This document shows, piece after piece, positions 1 through 5,044 of a DNA stretch of 6,523 nt. A program made the translations under genes and the position numbers. Source of the DNA: an uncultured Bacteroides sp. GTDB lineage: Bacteria > Bacteroidota > Bacteroidia > Bacteroidales > Bacteroidaceae. The notes below the pieces were generated by a model, which did not search any database, was not told the origin of the DNA, and was given only the letters and a program-made list of their open reading frames with translations. The DNA is taken from assembly GCF_910578895.1 (NCBI RefSeq), contig NZ_CAJTSC010000089.1:1-6523 (forward strand). Reading direction: 5' to 3'. The stretch's first letter is position 1; every line of letters begins with the position of its first letter.

Positions 1-105
1 CGTAACTGTTTCCAATGGTTCAAAGATACTAAAATGAAAGCAAATCACAACGATGTTATGCAAGTTCTTAGAATGGCTTCTACTGTTTCCAATGGTTCAA
101 AGATA
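1..105 (-). CRISPR. Edge of a type II-C-like CRISPR array (one full repeat, one spacer, one truncated repeat)
   Basis: A 47-nt unit at 5-51 is followed by a 30-nt spacer (52-81) and an exact copy of the first 24 nt of the unit (82-105), after which similarity stops. Bases 1-4 are the end of another spacer, so the array continues to the left outside the window. On the minus strand the repeat begins GTTGTGATTTGCTTTC and ends CCATTGGAAACAGT. From memory this closely resembles the 47-nt repeat of Bacteroides fragilis-group type II-C (Cas9) arrays, and the 30-nt spacer fits type II. By that orientation crRNA would be read on the minus strand, which makes the truncated copy the upstream (leader-side) repeat. 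No cas9, cas1, cas2 or anti-repeat (tracrRNA) is visible; they would have to lie to the left. Subtype and transcription direction are inferred from the repeat alone. Confidence 0.88.
21..51 (-). promoter_or_regulatory. Candidate promoter inside the CRISPR repeat
   Basis: On the minus strand the full repeat contains TATCTTTG (bases 28 to 21), an exact match to the Bacteroidota -7 consensus TAnnTTTG. Exactly 19 nt upstream is GTTG (51 to 48), three of four matches to the -33 element TTTG. Transcription would start near the end of the repeat and run into the next spacer. In Neisseria type II-C arrays each repeat is known to carry its own promoter; this would be the Bacteroides equivalent. The match is seen in the sequence, the activity is inferred. 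Confidence 0.4.
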
Positions 106-189
106 GCAATAAAGACAGGGAGCTTGACTCTTTCGGTTTCTTAGAGGAAAAACACGAAATAAACAGAAGAAAAGTAAATATTTTTATCT

Positions 190-197
190 TATCTTTG
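190..197 (+). promoter_or_regulatory. Possible -7 element (TATCTTTG) before the inverted-repeat element
   Basis: An exact TAnnTTTG octamer lies in an AT-rich stretch three bases before the left arm of the inverted repeat at 201. No TTTG is seen at the -33 distance, so this is weak. If used, the transcript would cross the inverted-repeat element before reaching the membrane-protein gene at 405, giving a leader of about 200 nt. The rest of 106-200 shows no gene. If the CRISPR array is read on the minus strand, this stretch is also its upstream leader region. Confidence 0.25.
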
Positions 198-200
198 GGG

Positions 201-386
201 CACGGCTTTTTCATTTGCAGGAGTTAGAAGGAATCATCCGGAGCTAAAGGAATCGGAAGCCGACAGTATCGCCATACATCAACAGAACTACCGGCAACTC
301 ATAGCACGAAGGGCGATAACTCCTACTAACTATCTTTAATTCCTTCTCCCCATGCCCCTCTAACTCCTGCAAATGAAAAAGCCATG
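201..386. repeat. 186-bp element bounded by 31-bp inverted repeats (MITE-like or long hairpin)
   Basis: The left arm 201-231 and the reverse complement of the right arm 356-386 agree at 29 of 31 positions, including a run of 25 identical bases (204-228 against 359-383) that begins GGCTTTTTCATTTGCAGG. A second, shorter pairing exists inside (TATCGCC near 268-274 with GGCGATA near 312-318), so the whole region could fold back on itself. The interior has no convincing gene. I see no clear target-site duplication in the flanks (GGGG before, TACG after). It could be a non-autonomous mobile element, a remnant of one, or a structured leader of the gene at 405. A 16-bp copy of its outer end occurs at 5616-5631. 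Confidence 0.6.
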
Positions 387-404
387 TACGGAAACAACGT
401 TTAA

Positions 405-980
405 ATGAAACGAAGAGAGCGGAGATATAAAAAGAAAAGCATACGCAAGACATGGCGAGAACGCTTACGTGAATGGGGCATTACGCTTCTTTTCGGAGTG
501 CCCCTAATTGCTTGGGTCAAGCTACCTTATCTGGCAGGACACACCCTCATACATTTCTCCTTAAGCGGCATTATATGGGGAACTGGGATTATCTCCTTTG
601 CGGGCTTCATCGCATGGGCATGGTACACGGGAAGGGTGAAAGAAGGCGGCTTAGGCATCTACATCTTTTTAGGAAGCCTGGCGAGCGGAGCGATTGCCAT
701 ACTTTTATGTACACTATTTTTAGGAACGAACTGCCTTATCCCCCGCTCCAAACCCTATCGGCGTAATGCGGTTGTTTTCGAGAAAGTACGGACACATGGC
801 GGACGCGGACACACAAGCTACCATATAGGGCTTCGGTTTACGGATTGTGGTGAGCATTTCTTTTGGTATGGAGGATACAAGGCGTTCAATCGGTTGCACA
901 GTGAGGATGAATGTGTCGTAATTCTTTATAAAGGGCTGTGGGGTTACGAGGTAATTCGGGAAGTGACAAAAAAGAGATAA
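405..980 (+). CDS. Hypothetical membrane protein, three predicted helices and a soluble C-terminal domain
   Basis: I do not recognise a named family for this 191-residue protein. The first 22 residues are very rich in Arg and Lys, which would keep the N-terminus in the cytoplasm. Three hydrophobic stretches follow at about 24-44, 52-74 and 83-106, and then a soluble domain of roughly 75 residues. That tail (valine-rich strands, an aromatic HFFWYGGY segment at 151-158, then ECVVILYKGLWGYEVI at 169-184) has the look of the small beta domain seen at the end of many short bacterial membrane proteins, where a value-controlling 'gd.v.v...kG.wGy.vi' pattern recurs; this is a resemblance, not an assignment. 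The start is well fixed because an in-frame TAA directly precedes the ATG. Upstream lies the inverted-repeat element, downstream the 23-bp repeat block. It is the only + strand gene in the window, and nothing in the sequence ties it functionally to the CRISPR array. Confidence 0.72.
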   Translation: MKRRERRYKKKSIRKTWRERLREWGITLLFGVPLIAWVKLPYLAGHTLIHFSLSGIIWGTGIISFAGFIAWAWYTGRVKEGGLGIYIFLGSLASGAIAILLCTLFLGTNCLIPRSKPYRRNAVVFEKVRTHGGRGHTSYHIGLRFTDCGEHFFWYGGYKAFNRLHSEDECVVILYKGLWGYEVIREVTKKR

Positions 981-1034
981 GTTTCCATTACGACCGGACA
1001 CCATAAGGCAGTGCATCAAGCCAAAACAAACCAA

Positions 1035-1149
1035 GTTAACTTCATTGCCCATACGATGTTAACTTCATCCGCATAATGATGTTAACTTACTGCACCATGT
1101 TTAGTTAACTTCATTGGAGCAATCAAGTTAACTTACCATAGACATTATC
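1035..1149. repeat. Five GTTAACTT cores at an exact 23-bp period (iteron-like array)
   Basis: The octamer GTTAACTT occurs at 1035, 1058, 1081, 1104 and 1127, so every interval is exactly 23 bp. The 15 bases between cores differ from unit to unit apart from a frequent CAT or AC directly after the core. The core sits in a near palindrome (AAGTTAACTT in units 1 and 5). The period is not a multiple of three, so this is not a protein repeat. The block lies between the ends of two converging genes (405-980 on + and 1159-1317 on -). Such phased short cores are typical of protein-binding iterons. No replication gene is nearby, so a function cannot be assigned. Confidence 0.85.
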
Positions 1150-1158
1150 AACGAAACA

Positions 1159-1317
1159 TTATTCCAGCAAATTCTCAATGGAATAGTTCTCCCAAAAACT
1201 TCTGGTAGAGTGCACCAACGAACTGCCCATATAAAGCAAAAACAACACGGCTAAGACAATCATCAGGAAACCGACCAGCGCATTATGCTTTTCTTGTGTA
1301 AATTGAACGGAAACCAT
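1159..1317 (-). CDS. Small single-helix membrane protein (52 residues), hypothetical
   Basis: The chosen start gives a protein with a polar N-terminus (MVSVQFTQEKHN), one strong hydrophobic helix at about residues 13-31 (ALVGFLMIVLAVLFLLYMG) and a short polar tail ending in ENLLE. The reading frame is open further upstream to 1410, but that start would lie within the hisS terminator and upstream of the likely promoter. An unusually good Shine-Dalgarno (AGGAGG) five bases before the ATG at 1317 settles the choice. Function is unknown. It lies downstream of hisS on the same strand, but a terminator and its own promoter separate them, so it is probably a separate transcript. Short proteins of this layout are often membrane-complex accessory subunits, but nothing here shows that. 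Confidence 0.6.
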   Translation of the reverse strand: MVSVQFTQEKHNALVGFLMIVLAVLFLLYMGSSLVHSTRSFWENYSIENLLE

Positions 1318-1322
1318 ACGAA

Positions 1323-1328
1323 CCTCCT
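1323..1328 (-). promoter_or_regulatory. Strong Shine-Dalgarno (AGGAGG) of the small membrane protein
   Basis: AGGAGG lies five bases upstream of the ATG at 1317 on the minus strand. Bacteroides genes usually lack a recognisable Shine-Dalgarno, and the other genes in this window have only A-rich leaders, so this site stands out and decides the start codon. Confidence 0.7.
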
Positions 1329-1388
1329 CTTTTATTGGCACTGCAAGGGTAAAAGCCGAAAGGAACATTCCTGCCTTTCCCTTTTCTA

Positions 1389-1396
1389 CAAATATA
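1389..1396 (-). promoter_or_regulatory. -7 element (TATATTTG) of the small membrane protein gene
   Basis: An exact TAnnTTTG lies about 70 bases before the ATG at 1317, directly after the hisS terminator. At 19 nt upstream there is no TTTG; one is found only at 13 nt, inside the terminator loop, so the -33 element is poor. It predicts a leader of about 60 nt. Confidence 0.45.
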
Positions 1397-1397
1397 C

Positions 1398-1426
1398 AAA
1401 AAAGGAGCACAAATGTGCTCCTTTTT
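1398..1426 (-). terminator. Rho-independent terminator of hisS
   Basis: GGAGCAC (1404-1410) and GTGCTCC (1415-1421) form a perfect 7-bp stem around a 4-base loop, flanked by A6 on the left and T5 on the right. It lies 20 bases past the hisS stop codon. The symmetric A and T tracts would allow it to work in both directions. Confidence 0.9.
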
Positions 1427-1445
1427 AATAGTTTTTCTATTTTTA

Positions 1446-2807
1446 TCAGCCTAATTCGCCTACCAACTCTTCGGGAGTGACCAGCTTCTGCGCTCCGGTT
1501 TCCATATTCTTCAAAGTCACCTTGCCCTCATTCATTTCATTTTCCCCCACCAAAGCCACGAACGGAATCATCTTGGCATTGGCATACCCCATCTGTTTCT
1601 TCATCTTACTGGAGTCGGGGAAGATTTCGGCGCGAATACCTGCCGCACGCACTTTGGCAAGCACACTCATGGAGAAAGCCGCTTCTTTCTCGCCAAAATT
1701 GATAAACAGGAGTTGCGTGCCGTTCACGGCTTCCTTCGGATACAGTTCAAGCTGGTTCAACACATCGAATATACGGTCGGCACCAAACGAAATGCCTACC
1801 CCCGAAACTCCTGCCATGCCGAACACCCCGGTCAAATTGTCATAACGACCGCCACCGGTGATGCTGCCTATCTGCACATCCAATGCCTTTACTTCGAAGA
1901 TGGCACCGGTGTAGTAGTTCAGACCGCGGGCAAGCGTCAGGTCGAGTTCTATTTCGTTATTCAGCCCGAGACGTTTCAAGGTAGAAAGGATAAATTCGCT
2001 CTCCTCTACCCCCTTCAGCCCCATTTCGCTGGCAGACAACACCTGCTTCAGCGTGGCAAGCTTCTCCTCGTTGCTGCCGCTCAACAGGATGATAGGCTGC
2101 AATTTGGCGATAGCCTCATCGCCAATACCCTTCTCTTTCAGTTCCGCATTGACATTGTCCAATCCTATCTTGTCCAGCTTGTCTATCGCTACGGTGATGT
2201 CCACTATCTTGTCGGCCTCGCCGATAATCTCGGCAATGCCGCTCAATATCTTGCGGTTATTGATTTTAATACAGACACGGATGCCGAAACGCGTAAATAC
2301 GGTATCGACAATCTGCATCAGCTCCACCTCGTTCAGCAAGGAGTCGCTGCCCACCACATCGGCATCACACTGATAGAACTCGCGGTAGCGCCCTTTCTGC
2401 GGACGGTCGGCACGCCACACCGGCTGTATCTGATAACGCTTGAAGGGGAATGTTATTTCGTCTCTGTGCATCACCACATAGCGGGCAAAAGGCACAGTGA
2501 GGTCATAGCGCAAACCCTTTTCGCAAAACTTGCCGGCAAGCTTGGCTGCATTGCGGCTCAACAGTTCCTCGTCCGTAAGGGCGGAGAAGTAATCGCCCGA
2601 ATTCTGTATCTTGAACAATAGCTTGTCGCCCTCCTCTCCATACTTTCCCATCAACGTGGAAAGCGTTTCCATAGAAGGAGTCTCTATCTGCTGGAAACCA
2701 TAAAGGTGATAAACGTCACGAATCGTATTGAATATATAGTTACGCTTCGCCATCTCCACAGGCGAAAAGTCGCGGGTTCCTTTGGGAATACTTGGTTTTG
2801 CTGCCAT
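1446..2807 (-). CDS. hisS: Histidyl-tRNA synthetase
   Basis: This cytoplasmic class II aminoacyl-tRNA synthetase charges tRNA-His with histidine using ATP. The 453-residue protein has the family signatures in order: KGTRDFSP near the N-terminus, class II motif 2 at about 132-148 (RADRPQKGRYREFYQCD), the histidine-specific motif LARGLNYYTG at about 292-301, and motif 3 at about 318-346 (GGGRYDNL through GVGISFGADRI). The C-terminal anticodon-binding domain starts near 360 (GTQLLFINFGEKEAAFS). Length and sequence fit the Bacteroides form. An in-frame ATG five codons upstream (2822) is possible. I prefer the start at 2807 because homologs as I recall them begin MAxKPSIPKGTRDFSP, and because the promoter at 2839-2846 would leave the upstream ATG a leader of only about 12 nt. 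No truncation or frameshift is seen. It is flanked by terminators on both sides, so it is transcribed alone. Confidence 0.98.
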   Translation of the reverse strand: MAAKPSIPKGTRDFSPVEMAKRNYIFNTIRDVYHLYGFQQIETPSMETLSTLMGKYGEEGDKLLFKIQNSGDYFSALTDEELLSRNAAKLAGKFCEKGLRYDLTVPFARYVVMHRDEITFPFKRYQIQPVWRADRPQKGRYREFYQCDADVVGSDSLLNEVELMQIVDTVFTRFGIRVCIKINNRKILSGIAEIIGEADKIVDITVAIDKLDKIGLDNVNAELKEKGIGDEAIAKLQPIILLSGSNEEKLATLKQVLSASEMGLKGVEESEFILSTLKRLGLNNEIELDLTLARGLNYYTGAIFEVKALDVQIGSITGGGRYDNLTGVFGMAGVSGVGISFGADRIFDVLNQLELYPKEAVNGTQLLFINFGEKEAAFSMSVLAKVRAAGIRAEIFPDSSKMKKQMGYANAKMIPFVALVGENEMNEGKVTLKNMETGAQKLVTPEELVGELG

Positions 2808-2838
2808 AATCGTATCAATCATTTATAAAATCAGGCGG

Positions 2839-2846
2839 CAAAGTTA
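2839..2846 (-). promoter_or_regulatory. hisS promoter, -7 element TAACTTTG
   Basis: An exact TAnnTTTG lies 31 bases before the preferred hisS ATG. A TTTT at 19 nt upstream (2866-2869) matches three of four bases of the -33 element. That T tract is also the tail of the preceding terminator, so terminator and promoter share bases. Confidence 0.65.
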
Positions 2847-2865
2847 CGGTATTTTATTGATTAAG

Positions 2866-2907
2866 AAAAAAAATGCTTTCCCCATTTGGCATGAGGAAAG
2901 CATTTTT
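2866..2907 (-). terminator. Rho-independent terminator of the zinc metallopeptidase gene
   Basis: ATGCTTTCC (2873-2881) pairs perfectly with GGAAAGCAT (2895-2903) around a 13-base loop. On the minus strand the stem runs into a tract of T residues (2873 to 2866), and on the + strand into T5. It lies about 25 bases past the stop codon of the peptidase gene and insulates hisS from it. Confidence 0.88.
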
Positions 2908-2931
2908 CTATTTCAACGGAACGAAATATCC

Positions 2932-3627
2932 TTATTCCCTACGTCCCAGAAATATCATAATGTAGTAGACAAGCGTCGCCAACGAACCCAGCGCAGCCAC
3001 CACATACGTATAAGCAGCAGAGCGGAGCGCGTCTTCTGCCTGGGCATGATTATAAGAGTTCGTAATGCCGGAACCGCTCAGCCACACCAGCGCACGCTTG
3101 CTTGCATTGATTTCCACCGGAAGGGTGATGAAGCTGAACAACGTAGTCATGGCAAAAAGGATGATACCTGCCAGCAGCAACTGCGGGAAAGAGTTCAACA
3201 TCAAGATGCCGCCCAGCAACACCCACGTCATAATGCTGGAAGCGAACGACACCACAGGCACCAGTTTGCTGCGCATCGTCAGCGGAGCATACGCACGTGC
3301 ATGCTGCACGGCATGCCCGCACTCATGGGCGGCAACGGCAGCCGCCATAATGCTGTTGCTGCTATAAACGCTCTCACTCAGGTTCACGGTCTTATCGGCG
3401 GGATTGTAATGATCTGTCAGATGTCCCGGCGTATGCGTCACGGTCACATCGTAGATACCGTTATCGTGCAGCATCTTCAATGCCACATCCGCTCCCGTCA
3501 TCCCGTTGCCGGTGGGGATTTTAGAATATTTCTTGAATTTGCTTTGCAGGTTCATCTGTACCAACCAGCTGACCACGGCTATACCGATAAAGATAATCCA
3601 TTGCATTCCTATCATTCCTGTTCCCAT
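2932..3627 (-). CDS. YugP-type membrane zinc metallopeptidase
   Basis: The 231-residue protein fits the neutral zinc metallopeptidase family of Bacillus YugP (Pfam Peptidase, membrane zinc type 2). The zinc-binding motif HECGH is at residues 101-105 (HExxH: two His ligands and the catalytic Glu). The family's conserved LPVEINASKRA is at 169-179, in which Glu172 is the probable third zinc ligand. Hydrophobic helices lie at about 8-26, 122-145, 148-168 and 205-227, so it is an inner-membrane protein with the active-site segment between the first and second helices. The substrate is not known for this family; a role in membrane protein turnover is a guess. An A-rich leader precedes the ATG, with no clear Shine-Dalgarno. 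It follows purA on the same strand, separated by about 148 bases that hold the interlocked hairpins, so it probably has its own transcript or limited read-through. Confidence 0.93.
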   Translation of the reverse strand: MGTGMIGMQWIIFIGIAVVSWLVQMNLQSKFKKYSKIPTGNGMTGADVALKMLHDNGIYDVTVTHTPGHLTDHYNPADKTVNLSESVYSSNSIMAAAVAAHECGHAVQHARAYAPLTMRSKLVPVVSFASSIMTWVLLGGILMLNSFPQLLLAGIILFAMTTLFSFITLPVEINASKRALVWLSGSGITNSYNHAQAEDALRSAAYTYVVAALGSLATLVYYIMIFLGRRE

Positions 3628-3696
3628 AATGTTCTTCTTTTACTAATAAATAAGTGAATAATTTCTATATTTGTCTCCTGACTATATACTAACAAA

Positions 3697-3746
3697 TTGC
3701 TTGCCAAAAATAAAGGGAAACGGCAAGCAATCTCACAGTTTCCCTT
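3697..3746 (-). terminator. Interlocked hairpins after purA (terminator, pseudoknot or attenuator)
   Basis: Two perfect 9-bp inverted repeats overlap. Pair A is TTGCTTGCC (3697-3705) with GGCAAGCAA (3722-3730). Pair B is AAGGGAAAC (3713-3721) with GTTTCCCTT (3738-3746). Read on the minus strand, pair B forms first and is followed directly by TATTTTT, as expected of a purA terminator that lies 30 bases past its stop codon. Pair A would then use the loop of B and enclose the T tract, so the two are either alternatives or the two stems of a pseudoknot. The terminator role is well supported, the regulatory role is inferred. Confidence 0.6.
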
Positions 3747-3775
3747 ATCTTTTAGGAAGAATTAGCTGAATTTCA

Positions 3776-5044
3776 TTATTCTTCCGTATAGCGTTCAATC
3801 GTCTGCTCGCGGTCGGGACCTACAGACACAATCTTCACAGGCACACCGAGCTGTTCTTCCAGGAATGACAGATAAGCATTGAACTCTTCGGGGAACTCAT
3901 CCTCGCTCTGCATCTTTGTCATATCCGTCTGCCAGCCGGGCAATTCCACATACACCGGTTCAACCCCTTCGATGTCGAACGGGAAGTAATCGATTTCCTC
4001 GCCGTCCACCTTATATGCCACACAAGCCTTGATGGTCTCGAACGAATCGAGCACATCGCTCTTCATCATGATAAGTTTCGTGACGCCGTCCACCATAATG
4101 GCATATTTCAGGGCTACGAGGTCAATCCAGCCACAACGGCGCTTACGTCCGGTTACCGAACCGAACTCGTGCCCCAGCGTGCAAATCCGGTCGCCCGTCT
4201 TGTCAAACAGTTCCGTGGGGAACGGACCTGCACCTACACGCGTACAGTAGGCTTTGAAGATACCGTACACTTCGCCAATCTTGTTGGGAGCTATGCCCAG
4301 ACCGGTGCACGCTCCTGCACAAACGGTGTTGGAAGAAGTTACGAACGGATAAGAGCCGAAGTCGATATCAAGCATCGTGCCTTGCGCACCCTCGCACAAT
4401 ACGGATTTGCCTTCCGACAACAGGCCGTTTATTTCGTGTTCGCTATCCACGAACTTAAATTGCTTCAAGTATTCGATGCCTTCGAGCCATGCCTTTTCCA
4501 GTTCGCTCAAATCGTATTCGTAATTCAAGCTTTTCAGAATCTGTTCGTGGCGGGCTTTGGCGGCAGCATATTTCTTATCAAAATCGTGCAGGATATCGCC
4601 TACGCGCACACCGTTACGGCTTATCTTGTCCGTATAAGTGGGACCGATGCCCTTGCCGGTAGTTCCCACTTTGGCATCCCCCTTTGCAGCCTCATAAGCG
4701 GCGTCCAGGATGCGGTGCGTGGGCAATATGAGGTGTGCCTTCTTGGAAATGTGCAAGCGCTCCTTCAAGTTGTGGCCGGATGCTTCCAGCGCTTCCGCCT
4801 CTGCCTTGAACAGTGCCGGGTCGAGCACCACACCGTTGCCGATGATATTTACTTTATCACCCTGGAAAATTCCCGAAGGGATGGAACGGAGCACATATTT
4901 CTGACCTTCGAACTCCAATGTATGACCGGCGTTCGGACCGCCTTGAAAACGTGCCACCACATCGTATCTCGGAGTTAATACATCAACGACTTTGCCTTTG
5001 CCTTCGTCGCCCCATTGTAATCCTAATAGAATGTCTACTTTCAT
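3776..5044 (-). CDS. purA: Adenylosuccinate synthetase
   Basis: The enzyme joins IMP and aspartate at the expense of GTP to give adenylosuccinate, the first committed step from IMP to AMP, in the cytoplasm. The 422-residue protein is full length. The glycine-rich loop QWGDEGKGK is at 10-18 and GGPNAGHT at 35-42; Asp13 and His41 are the catalytic pair known from the E. coli enzyme. GTTGKGIGPTY at 127-137, GRKRRCGW at 299-306 and the guanine-binding end SVGPDREQ at 407-414 are all intact. The ATG overlaps the stop of the upstream Fur-family gene by four bases (ATGA), so translation is probably coupled and both genes share one promoter at 5557-5586. It ends at the interlocked hairpins. Confidence 0.98.
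   Translation of the reverse strand: MKVDILLGLQWGDEGKGKVVDVLTPRYDVVARFQGGPNAGHTLEFEGQKYVLRSIPSGIFQGDKVNIIGNGVVLDPALFKAEAEALEASGHNLKERLHISKKAHLILPTHRILDAAYEAAKGDAKVGTTGKGIGPTYTDKISRNGVRVGDILHDFDKKYAAAKARHEQILKSLNYEYDLSELEKAWLEGIEYLKQFKFVDSEHEINGLLSEGKSVLCEGAQGTMLDIDFGSYPFVTSSNTVCAGACTGLGIAPNKIGEVYGIFKAYCTRVGAGPFPTELFDKTGDRICTLGHEFGSVTGRKRRCGWIDLVALKYAIMVDGVTKLIMMKSDVLDSFETIKACVAYKVDGEEIDYFPFDIEGVEPVYVELPGWQTDMTKMQSEDEFPEEFNAYLSFLEEQLGVPVKIVSVGPDREQTIERYTEE

Noticed and set aside
106..404. A tracrRNA or cas gene next to the CRISPR edge
   Set aside because: No sequence complementary to the 5' half of the repeat is found in this stretch or noticed elsewhere in the window, and no cas-like frame exists.
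244..453. 69-residue minus-strand open frame within and beyond the inverted-repeat element
   Set aside because: It overlaps the start of the membrane-protein gene and half of it is translated repeat arm. It has no Shine-Dalgarno or promoter.
720..1052. 110-residue minus-strand open frame
   Set aside because: It is antisense to the membrane-protein gene and starts within the 23-bp repeats; no protein features.
1035..1149. The 23-bp array as a second CRISPR
   Set aside because: An 8-bp core with 15-bp fillers is far too short for repeat and spacer. No cas gene is nearby.
1318..1410. N-terminal extension of the small membrane protein by 31 residues
   Set aside because: The upstream ATG lies in the hisS terminator and ahead of the -7 element, while the internal ATG has a near-perfect Shine-Dalgarno.
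1713..2621. Long + strand open frames opposite hisS (302 residues, plus shorter ones)
   Set aside because: They lie wholly antisense to hisS, whose identity is certain. They read as low-complexity shadow protein with no recognisable domain and no promoter.
2782..3657. 291-residue + strand open frame across the peptidase gene
   Set aside because: It spans a terminator, the hisS promoter and the whole antisense of the peptidase, and its His/Arg/Gln-rich content is typical of antisense translation.
3662..3675. TATATTTG on the + strand as a promoter
   Set aside because: No + strand gene lies downstream, only the purA 3' region in antisense, and no TTTG is at the -33 distance.
4169..4978. 269-residue + strand open frame opposite purA
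   Set aside because: It is antisense to an intact, unmistakable purA and shows no family features; a shadow of codon bias.
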